From Chara braunii (taxonomy: Eukaryota; Streptophyta; Charophyceae; Charales; Characeae): DNA of 27,466 bases. The stretch is from contig BFEA01000179.1 of assembly GCA_003427395.1 (NCBI GenBank), forward strand, positions 2,518,180 through 2,545,645, written 5' to 3'. The notes beneath the pieces are model-generated. The model saw nothing but the letters and a program-made list of their open reading frames with translations, made no database searches and had not been told where the DNA came from. Each line of letters begins with the position of its first letter. Positions within the stretch are counted from its first letter, which is position 1. This document shows positions 19,711 to 27,466 of the stretch, in pieces. Both the position numbers and the translations under genes were made by a program.

Positions 19711-20179
19711 CCTAAGCTCGCACATACCATCTTCCTCTTCACCTAACTACAATGAGCAATTTCTCCGGCTACACAAGTTGCCTCACAAGTGGCTAGAGTT
19801 CCTAACGGTGTTGCCTCAACCATAGTTAATTGACAATCATTGTTCCTCTTTTTTCTCCCTTTGCCAATGGGGCTGATGGACCGCCACTTCAACTTAGGAG
19901 AATAACAATTGTGTTAAACCTGGCATAACTGGTCACCCATGTTCATAACTTCATTACATCAACGTATGCAATACCTGCCAACATATGAAAAAGTGCGCAA
20001 AAGTCAACCTGAATGAGAATACCCACAACATACAGATACCAGGATAGTAAATTAACAATACATATTTCTGAGAAAATAAAAAAAAAGCGGTATTGTGAGG
20101 TAAATTGGCAGTACAAACTATCAGACACATCCGACTATTCAATAACAAAAACATTTTTTTCACTACGGTCATGAGTTTC
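19711..20179. other. Unassigned stretch
   Basis: No domain, repeat or RNA gene recognised on either strand. Short overlapping ORFs on the minus strand around 19943-20172 have no recognisable motif. Confidence 0.3.
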
Positions 20180-20780
20180 CATCAAGACCAATTCCTCCAG
20201 CAACAACAACTCTTTTCATTGCGACAACAACAATATCGGTTTTGCTGCCGTTCAACTCTTATCTAACAACTATCTTCCACACCCGGAACAAGTGTCTCTC
20301 AAGCTGGAAATGGAGGAGTAGTAACAAATGGTGGCAGCCACCATCATATTATCTCATAGTTATACATCGATCACCGCTTAAGAATCCTCTAGCTGCAATA
20401 CAACAACAAAATTCTTTTAACGTTCTTTACCTCTCATCTTCGTAAGCACCAACATTAACAACTTAAACAGCAGGGCTAACCGAGTCCTGATACGAACAAC
20501 ACAACTATCAATACCAAAATGTGCATCTTGCAATGACCCAACGAAAACGATCCAATTTATTCAATAACAACCCTTATAGCAGTTTTAGCTCCGACAACAA
20601 TAATTGCAACTCCAAAAACAGCAACAACAGCCACATGCAATATTCGACCGTTCAAAAAAATCAACCAAAACCGAACACAAAAAGGAAAAGGAAGATTTTC
20701 TGGCAAAGACAATTTGAGCATGAGACCGAAAAAAAAAGGATACAAAAAAAAAATCATATCGTTATGCACACAAAATATTG
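20180..20780 (+). other. CAA/AAC-rich, G-poor tract
   Basis: Repeated CAACAACAAC phrases (20199, 20223, 20400, 20585, 20620) and low G on the plus strand. One frame reads glutamine runs ('FLQQQQLFSLRQQQQY') but meets stops, and another gives an 86-residue N/K-rich frame (20521-20781) without a domain. It could be a dead low-complexity coding region or simple repeat DNA; I cannot tell which. Confidence 0.35.
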
Positions 20781-21376
20781 AGAGAACGTATCAAAATTGA
20801 ACCACCATGCGGCCAATCCCTTGACACGTTCCGTTTAACCCACATATACTCTTTAGGAGGAAACATCGATTGCTCGTCTTACGTCTTGTGCTCATTCCTT
20901 ATGCCTTTCCTCTTTTTCTTAGGGTTCGCTATCATCCAAAGCCGAAACCAATCATCACATCCTACTTCAGACAAAATAGAAGACTCGTGGTAACGATCCA
21001 TCCATACTGCGCACACATCGACTTTATAATACCCCGTCATCGAAGATTCGAGAAGTAACGCTGCAGTCATACCTCTCGCGTGGAGAACTTTGAAAGTAAG
21101 TGGAATATTTGCACAATACAAGGAAAGCACAATAACAACCGATAACACTCAAACATGAAACACATAAAAGCACTGCACGTCTAGAGTACTGAGATAATCA
21201 GTCGAGGGTACGTGGTCAAAGATGACACCCCAGGAAATCAGGAAATCGACAACCATTATCTGGCCAGTGGGCGTCAACTACAACCATTGTTGCACGAAGT
21301 AAGACAGGAGTGCCTTCCTACGACCAGGAGGCGATGATAAAATACTCAAGTGCCCAGCAGCGATGCCAACGACAAT
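20781..21376. other. Unassigned stretch
   Basis: Short frames on both strands, none with a recognisable motif. Nothing that supports a gene. Confidence 0.3.
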
Positions 21377-21573
21377 GGCCTTAAACCACAAGTACACGAC
21401 CATAGCCTTGCGGTCCGAAACTTGTGGCCACAAGAAAACGAGGCCGAAACGTCAAACGCTGGGCCTGCCGTTGATAAATTCGATCTGCGGCCTCGTTTTC
21501 GTTTCGCGCCTGCAGAATTTGAGGTGTCAGATCCGCGGCCCAGGTGCCCATGCACTGGTGCTTTAACCGCCAT
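21377..21573. repeat. ~200-bp foldback (imperfect palindrome)
   Basis: The left arm starts ATGGCCTTAAACCACAAGTA, and the complemented right arm starts ATGGCGGTTAAAGCACCAGT. Further in, GAAAACGAGGCCG at about 21435 is perfectly complementary to CGGCCTCGTTTTC at about 21488. Open frames on both strands are a side effect of the symmetry. No clear target duplication. Possibly a MITE or an inverted duplication. Confidence 0.55.
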
Positions 21574-22436
21574 AGTCTTTCTCGTAGACAAAAGAAAGAT
21601 GAGAGGGCGAGGGTAGCCCATAACTCCGGCATATAAAAAACGACCAGCAGACTTTGACCCTACGAGCCATAATCAATGCCCGATTGCTCTCCCTTACTGC
21701 TAGCCAATCGTCTCCACCTATATAGAACATATGGTAATTACAATTGTATTTTCTGCAACTTGATGCAATTTTCAGTCTTGATAGAGCTATAATTACCCAA
21801 CATTCTATTCCGGTGAAGATGGTAGTAACGAGCCCTTTTTTGATCTCCTACACCTCCTTACCACCTCGTTATGACATTTGGCTATAGTCGAACATCCAAA
21901 CACACTTTAGATGTTCAAAGGACAATGCAAATGCTTCCATGCCCTCTCCTGCAACAGCTGCCAGGCCTACACTACTAGATGAAGTCCATACCTTCTTCAG
22001 GGGTTTTCCTGATTTAAAGTCACCCTTGCAGATGACGATGCAAATCCACTATAAGTCGCCTTTCCGATTTCCACCTCCTTCCTCCTCCTTCTACCTTTAC
22101 TACACCTTCATAGCCTAGCCACATGTTCTTCTTCCTCACCTCCATAGCCTAGGACTACTTCTACCTCCTCCCTTTTATACTTCCAAAGTCGCGGATGTCG
22201 TCCTAACTACCCTCCAACTCCACCTTCTCCCTCGAGGAGCTCCGCCATTTCTCTCTCTTGGTGCAACACCAGTACAACTGCCAGGTAAAGGTGGACTGCT
22301 CATTGCACTGGATGATATACTTTGTTGCCTATGGCCTCCAGTACCTCCTAGTCGGGTACTTCCTCCCTCTACCAGCCTCACTTGGGTGCACTAGCCCTAC
22401 CGGGTATTCCTTCCATTTGGCGTGATCATTATTGCA
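21574..22436. other. Unassigned stretch, CT-rich second half
   Basis: From about 22060 the plus strand is rich in CCTCCT and CTACCT phrases. I considered a decayed LTR-retrotransposon coding strand on the minus side but found no conserved motif. No gene is supported. Confidence 0.3.
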
Positions 22437-22492
22437 GAGTGAAATCTATTTACAGGCTCTGACCCAAGAGTGAAATCTCCTTTCAGGCCCTG
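22437..22492 (+). repeat. 31-bp direct repeat, two units
   Basis: GAGTGAAATCTATTTACAGG at 22437 and GAGTGAAATCTCCTTTCAGG at 22468, each followed by CYCTG. It lies 200 bp upstream of the 20.4-bp array and may be unrelated to it. Confidence 0.8.
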
Positions 22493-22654
22493 GATGATGG
22501 TAACCCTTGAATTGCCGATACGTTAAAGGGCTGCTACCGCTTCGTATTCAGATGAGGAGGGTGTATGACAAAACTCGTAATTGACACGCGCCTGAGACCA
22601 CTTTGGGAATATGAAAACTCACTCGGTGTACTAAGGATTAGGCCTAGGATCGCC

Positions 22655-23100
22655 CCATGCCCAAAGGACCAGCCTAACGCATGGAGGGTCAGGGTCAATC
22701 CGCGGGAAACCAGCCTAACGCGTGGAGTATCAGGATCAATTCAAGAAGGATCGCTGTAAAGAGCGAAAGACCAGTCTAACATGCAGAGGACCGGGGTGAA
22801 TCCGCGGAGGACAAGCCTAATCCGCAGAGTATGAGGGTCAATCCCCTAAGGACTGACCTAAAGTGCGAAGAACTAGCCTAAAGCGCAGTGGACCAACTCA
22901 AAATGTGGAGGAGCAGACTAAAAGTATGAAGGACGGTTCCATTACGTGGAGGACTGGACTTGAATTACCAAGAACCGCTAGGCCAATTTCCGCAGAACCA
23001 GACCTAAATTCCTAGGACCCTAAGCCGCATTTCGATCCATGTAGTGAACCTTGATTATTGAACTGAGCCTAAGCAGCATGAACCTGACCTATGGGTGTCA
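22655..23100 (+). repeat. Degenerate tandem array, period ~20.4 bp, about 20 units
   Basis: A phrase like CCAGCCTAAMGCGYGGAGGA recurs. Anchors at the CCTAA position (or its variant) fall at 22673, 22714, 22775, 22816, 22857, 22877, 22897, 22918, 22939, 22959, 22978, 23003, 23019, 23049, 23068 and 23088; most intervals are 20-21 or multiples of it. Units are strongly diverged but phase is kept, so indels are few. There is no spacer/repeat alternation, so it is not a CRISPR array. Confidence 0.8.
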
Positions 23101-24560
23101 CGCGAACATCAATAGAGGAACTGGGTGGCCGCTTGGGCGAACCACAGGAACTGACAAGGATTATAAAATCCTAGCTCAAGATCACGACTAAGACTAAGCG
23201 CCAGTGGCACGAAAACGCAAATACACATCCTCGTATCAGGGAGGGAGAACACACGTGCGACGGAAGCCCATGAGCGAACGAACAAAACACATGTCATACT
23301 CATGCTTTGAGCTGACAAATGGAGCGCACGTTGATTGAAGCGAGGTGCATTTTCGAGCCAACCTCTAAGTTCTCAGCCCTCGTTTGCGTTACCATCTCCT
23401 TCATTCAGTTTATTATTATTATTATTATTTTTTGTCTTTATTATTAATTGTCAACTGCATATTTGTAACAAATTGAGACCAGTGTTGTCCCATGAGAAGG
23501 AGGGGTTAAGAGTTCACATAGGGGTTGTAATGTTCATCACTTTCTCAGTGTGACCAAGTCGAACTTTTTCGCGAGGGAATAAGTCGGAACAACTGCTCAA
23601 GTAAGCCATCTCTATGACTAAAGCTGAGATTCAAGATCAAACAAGGCAGAATAGAAGGGGATCTCATGCCAAGTGAATTGACCGTTCAGATTTGTTTAAC
23701 TGTGGACGTTTGGACATAGTAAAGACATGTCGATGGAGGACATTTGATTTGAAAAAGAGTTAGACTAAGTCTGAATTTAGTTCACCGCTAGTCTGGATAA
23801 GGCTCAGGTTACTCGGGAAGCAAGTTTCTGACAGCAAATCTGAACCAATAAAATCAGTACTACTTGAATAAAGGATATCGAGTTACATTGCGGCACAAAG
23901 CAAGATATCAAACTAGCCTTCAAATCAGGTAGTTGAACCGGGCTTCTAAAAGTTTCAGGCAAGAACTGTTCGCCGCTATTAGACTTTGACTTAGCAAAAG
24001 CAGCAAAAGCAAAGGAGACCGGAACCCGGACGCAACCTGGCCTAATGGTCCCAAGGCTGATGAAAGACAGGTACGACGACCTACATCTCTGGGCTTAGGA
24101 ACAAATAACAAAGGGTTGTGCAAGTACGGGACAGACAAATGTTACATTGCTAGTTGGTGCTTGGCTGACACTGCATTGCATAGACGAGTCTTTTTCATCA
24201 CTTTGCGGATCCTTGGCTCCCCATACATTGCTCGACTGAGCATGTATCACAAAGCAACAACAAATTGGGGGGCTGCGAAAACCGTCGCGCTAAGCTTCTC
24301 AGCACTTCATCTCATTACAGATAGCTCGTCCTTAGGGATCACATGTGTCTTGTTCGCAATTGATCTTCCCTGTTATTATCCTGCATCACATTGCTTAGTA
24401 TTCCATCTCATTGCACAACGCTAGGCTTTACGGATTGCGTGGATTTTACGGATTGTGTGGGTTCAGAGAGGGTTTAGGGTTTAAGCGGGAAAATGCATAG
24501 CAACATCGATCAGGGGGGCTGCAGAACAGGGCTGGTCCATTAGACAAGGGTGCTCCAAGA
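23101..24560. other. Unassigned 1.4-kb stretch with minor repeats
   Basis: Contains an (ATT)n tract (23411-23430), an 18-bp direct repeat 'TTTACGGATTGYGTGG' at 24427 and 24445, and GGGTTTAGGGTTTA at about 24470, two units of the plant telomere-type motif (also known from plant promoters as a telo-box). A 102-residue frame at 24116-24424 shows no domain. No gene is supported. Confidence 0.35.
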
Positions 24561-24804
24561 TGGGATGGGTGATATCAGCAGCTCCAGGGGACAATGGAGC
24601 CCCGGGTTGAGAAGAGAAACGTCCACATCCCTAGGAATACAAACTAGCAAACTCGTACCACAAGATGTTTCAATGGGACGCTGGGCCCGGTTTCCAGCAG
24701 GTGCCGCTCCCCACCAATAGATGGAGCAGCCCGACAGCTAAGCCCTTAATTCTGACGGTTCTCTCACCACCACCGGGATAGAGGGCTTACACAGGGCTAG
24801 TTTC

Positions 24805-24836
<32 letters not shown>
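24561..24836 (+). mobile_element. A-tailed SINE-like element, copy 1
   Basis: Starts ATGGGATGGGTGATATCAGC and ends in A29 (24808-24836) after TTTCATT. It carries the shared block GCTGGGCCCGGTTTCCAGCA and CCCCACCAATAGATGG, which returns in copy 2 and partly at 19578 and in LINE copy C. Length without tail is about 247 bp, a usual SINE size. I do not see certain pol III A and B boxes, so tRNA origin is unproven. Plant SINE families often share a 3' domain; this block may be such a domain. Confidence 0.65.
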
Positions 24837-24838
<2 letters not shown>

Positions 24839-25049
24839 ACTGCAGATCGAGACTTTGGAAAGCAGCATACTGCAGACTCGGGAAACATACCCAGCAGTAG
24901 AAAACTCAAGGTCAACAGCAGCTTGGGGGTTCTCTGCTATACCAATTTTGCTGCATTATCTAAGGATTAAGCCTCAGCAGCAAGTGAGCCAACTCATCAG
25001 TGAGTCAGCAGACTGAGCAGGGAGTCTGCAGGCTCAACAAGAGTCTAGA

Positions 25050-25317
25050 TGGGATGGGTGATATCAGCAGCTCCAGGGGAAAATGGAGCCCCGGGTTGAG
25101 AAGAGAAACGTCCACAGCCCTAGGAATACAAACATGCAAACTTTGTGCCACAAGATGTTTCAATGGGACCCTGGGTCCGGTTTCCAGCAGGTGCCGCTCC
25201 CCACCAATAGATGGAGCAGCCCGACAGATAATCCCTCAATTCTGACGGTTCACTCACCACCACCGGGATAGAGGGACGCAGGGGCTACTTTCATTAAAAA
25301 AAAAAAAAAAAAAAAAA
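25050..25317 (+). mobile_element. A-tailed SINE-like element, copy 2
   Basis: Matches copy 1 almost throughout (for example 'GATATCAGCAGCTCCAGGGG' and 'CACCACCACCGGGATAGAGG') with scattered substitutions and a few small indels, and ends in A22 (25296-25317). Since its 3' flank also matches that of copy 1, it arose by duplication rather than by a new insertion. Confidence 0.7.
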
Positions 25318-25545
25318 GTTGTAGATCGAGACTTTGAAAAGCAGCATACTGCAGACTCGGGAAGCATACCCAACAGCAGAAAACTCAAGCTCAGCAGCAG
25401 CTTGGGGATTCTCGGCTATACCAATTCTGCTGCAATATCAAAGGAGTATTTTGCATTAGTAACCCTCAGCAGCAAGTGAGTGAACTCATCAGTGAGTCAG
25501 CAGACTAGGCAGGGAGTCTGTAGACTCAGCAAGCGTCCTACAAAC

Positions 25546-26745
25546 AGCAACCAAATTGCAGAGACGAACAATACAGCAAGTTGAGGTGAGTTGTTACACA
25601 CAAGCGGTTAACGGGGACCCCCACTTTTCGGCCCTGAGTAGATTCGGACTATGCTCTGAGCAAACTCCACTCAACCCTAAGAAAGTAAACACGATAGGCT
25701 TGGCGAGGTTGTGCAAAACAGTGCATTAGTACCTCCCTGTGAGCGTGCCCTTGTTCATACGCACCCAGATTTGGACCCAGGCGAGAGCCGGTATAGAGTG
25801 CACTTCTTACTAACATATTATAAAAGAAAGCAAAAAAATAATAATAAAAAACACATAAAACAGCACCTCAAAAGTGCATTTTCAGGTGGAGGACAAAGTC
25901 GCAACCCTGACACTTCGACCTCAGGGCAAATTCACATAGTCACACGGATTAAGACTCAAAAAGTATATGGATTTTTTTTATTTTTTGGTACATGCCTGAA
26001 TAACATGGCTGTTTTGTTCATAGATAGAGACAATGTTTTGCAATTACGTATCTCAAATAAAAAAAGCGAAAGGGCATTTGAGACCAGTGACCACCTCTGG
26101 AGGTGGTCTCAAATTGGGTTCTCCCGCGGCCCTGGAGGCGGCTGACAATAGGGTCACCAAAACGTATAATAGGGTACCGGGAGGACCCAATGTGACTAGC
26201 AAACTACCTCAAATCATACGATTTTTTGTTATCTGGTCCCCGTGTGAGTATACCCTCTGACTTAGAATTCTCAGAACAGATCAAAAGCCTTAGGGTGGCA
26301 TTCTCCCGGAAAGTGCAAGAATCTCATTAAATGATCCAAATCAAAATAGGTACTAGGAAAGGAAGAATGCGTAACAGACGCGAGAGGAGTTCAGTGGAAT
26401 GGAGAGAGAGGAAGTCAGTGGAATGATGAGATTATTGCAGATAGTTTACCACGGAATGTTGCGGCTGAGCGCAGGTTAGAAGCCTTAGCGTTCCAGCAGC
26501 ATAGTTTTACCCGGCTCCAGATATCATCCTCCTACATAACTAAGGACTCCATGGAGAAAAAAAGAGCGTTAAGTTACCAGGCCAGAGCTGGAGTATGGAG
26601 AACGGTGTGTTGGCTATCACAAAATGCATTCCTCCTTATATCCCGAGATGACTCGGGCTCAAAGTTGAAAAATAGATTGATTGTCAGCACGCCCGGAAGT
26701 TGCAACAACAACTCCAAAAGCAACAACAATTATTCCATCACTAGT
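25546..26745. other. Unassigned stretch with a perfect hairpin
   Basis: No gene recognised. 25697-25860 ('TTGGCGAGGTTGTG', later 'GATTTGGACCCAGGCG', then A-rich) loosely resembles a tRNA-derived SINE head with decayed A and B boxes. At 26089-26108 GACCACCTC and GAGGTGGTC form a 9-bp stem with a 2-base loop, inside TTTGA/TCAAA. Short frames here show no domain. Confidence 0.35.
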
Positions 26746-26756
26746 ACAAAAAAAAA

Positions 26757-27137
26757 GGTAAGTTTTTAAAATGTCCCTCCCATTTCCATTTATTTGCGGT
26801 ATGCCCCACCAACGGCCGACTTACCCTGTCATGCCCCTGGAGCCTCTGAAGTTTCCTGAAGGCCCTTGTCAGTGGGGGGTGCGACTTTCCAGCATGCCCC
26901 TGTCGTTGGTGGCACTCGCAGCCGTTCCCCCTGCCCTGGGAAGGGAGCTACCGGGGCATACTGGAAATTTGGAACCGGTACCCGGAGGGACGGTTGAACA
27001 TATTTCAGGTCCAAACGATGCCAGGGGATTTTCAGAAACTTCAATTGTCCTCAGAGGGGCCCGACAAGGTAATTTGGCCGCCAGAGGGGCATACCGCAAA
27101 TAAATGGAAGTCAGAGGGGCATTTTGAAAACTTTTCC
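26757..27137. mobile_element. GC-rich foldback (MITE-like) element, 381 bp
   Basis: The two ends are long inverted copies of each other. 26786-26807 and 27086-27107 are perfectly complementary over 22 bases, and the arms extend to about 26757-26865 and 27024-27137 at roughly three-quarters identity. An inner stem pairs TTCCAGCATGCCCC (26887-26900) with GGGGCATACTGGAA (26953-26966). The motif ATGCCCCT recurs through both arms. The flanks read ACAAAAAAAAA (26746-26756) and ACAAATAAAAA (27138-27148), a possible 9-11-bp target duplication, which would suit Mutator-like elements, but the sequence is of low complexity. It encodes no protein; open frames here are products of the palindrome. Confidence 0.75.
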
Positions 27138-27148
27138 ACAAATAAAAA

Positions 27149-27270
27149 ACAAAGAAAGAAAAGGACAAAAATAATGAAAAAGAGCAAACGGATTTGGGGG
27201 AGGAATAAAGTTCCCCTATCAACTTTCCTCTCGGCCTTACAAATCACACCCAGCCCTTCTCTCTCTCTCT

Positions 27271-27312
<42 letters not shown>

Positions 27313-27466
27313 TTTACATACATACATACATATAACGACAATGAAGAAAAAAAGAGGGGCGAAAAAAAAAATGGAAGAAAGTGACGAGTGTTTTTTGTCT
27401 TCTTCTTCTATTTTGGGGTGTGTGTGTGTGTGTGTGCGTCTGTGTATGTGAGAGAGAGCCTCTCTC
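27149..27466. repeat. Microsatellite cluster at the window end
   Basis: A-rich DNA, then (CT)n(CA)n at 27258-27312, CATACATACATACATA, (GT)n at 27419-27436, and a closing GAGAGAG-C-CTCTCTC inverted pair (27452-27466). No gene seen. Confidence 0.9.

Larger units (their letters stand above)
24561..25545 (+). repeat. Tandem duplication (period 489 bp) of SINE-like element plus flank
   Basis: Both units contain the SINE-like element, an A tail and a ~220-bp flank with 'GATCGAGACTTTG', 'AGCAGCATACTGCAGACTCG', 'GCTATACCAATT' and 'AACTCATCAGTGAGTCAGCA'. The second flank has a ~16-base insert ('GGAGTATTTTGCATTAG', near 25443). Several substitutions per 100 bases show that the duplication is old and genuine. 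Confidence 0.88.

Noticed and set aside
21346-21632. Overlapping ORFs on both strands
   Set aside because: Mirror readings of the foldback at 21377-21573; no recognisable motif.
21700-22160. Ty1/copia-like coding remnant on the minus strand
   Set aside because: A few residues look integrase-like, but no conserved motif or continuous frame could be found.
22655-23100. CRISPR-like repeat array
   Set aside because: The units are adjacent and all diverged, without constant repeats and unique spacers; the context is eukaryotic.
24116-24424. 102-residue plus-strand ORF
   Set aside because: No domain, no codon or context support, and repetitive phrases such as CATTGC; likely a chance frame.
24465-24485. 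Interstitial telomere
   Set aside because: Only about two TTTAGGG units, too short to be more than a telo-box-like motif.
25697-25780. tRNA gene or clear tRNA-derived SINE head
   Set aside because: A- and B-box-like phrases are weak and about 70 bases apart, and no cloverleaf could be drawn.
26771-27103. 110-residue frame
   Set aside because: It lies wholly inside the palindromic element, with overlapping frames on the other strand; no domain.

Overview
This is repeat-rich nuclear DNA from a eukaryote, most likely a land plant. The evidence for a plant is three diverged copies of an L1-type LINE whose second ORF ends in a CX2CX8HX4C zinc motif followed by a short W-rich tail, as in plant L1 elements (zf-RVT type), and a first ORF with a DUF4283-like block and a CCHC knuckle. 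Long (GA)n arrays and a short TTTAGGG-like motif also fit. There is no operon-like gene density, no RNA gene and no CRISPR array that I can support. I cannot name the species.

Layout. 1-80 is a compound microsatellite. About 480-3090 is LINE copy A (+), 5'-truncated, with tandem repeats in its 3' UTR. About 3130-3860 is a fragment of LINE copy C (-), lying tail to tail with A. About 4190-12280 is LINE copy B (+), nearly full length but broken by many stops and frameshifts, with an AT-rich foldback element between its ORF1 and ORF2. 12320-14200 holds microsatellites, a two-unit tandem duplication and the only host-like coding candidate, a short protein with five spaced WG dipeptides (13581-14123). 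14208-14605 is an assembly artefact: an exact 180-bp duplication around a Nextera mate-pair junction adapter. 14300-15430 has diverged units with GATT/AATC inverted tracts. 15904-17839 is a tandem array of roughly 165-200-bp units, each headed by a (GA)n tract. One unit carries a 490-bp hAT-like insertion (16752-17241) with an 8-bp target duplication, and a sister unit shows the empty site. A 58-base poly-G and a block of Ns lie in the same array. 17840-22650 is mostly unassigned, with a CAA-rich tract and a 200-bp foldback at 21377-21573. 22655-23100 is a degenerate array with a period of about 20.4 bp. 24561-25545 is a tandem duplication of an A-tailed SINE-like element plus flank. 26757-27137 is a GC-rich foldback element with imperfect direct repeats at its ends. 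The window closes in microsatellites.

How it fits together. Almost everything recognisable is mobile or tandem repeat DNA. The LINEs are dead copies, so no working pathway can be read here. The points most worth following are the adapter artefact, which bears on assembly quality; the WG-repeat ORF; the hAT insertion with its internal empty-site control; the GC-rich foldback; the 20.4-bp array; and a short 3' block shared between the LINE copy C tail and the SINE-like elements.
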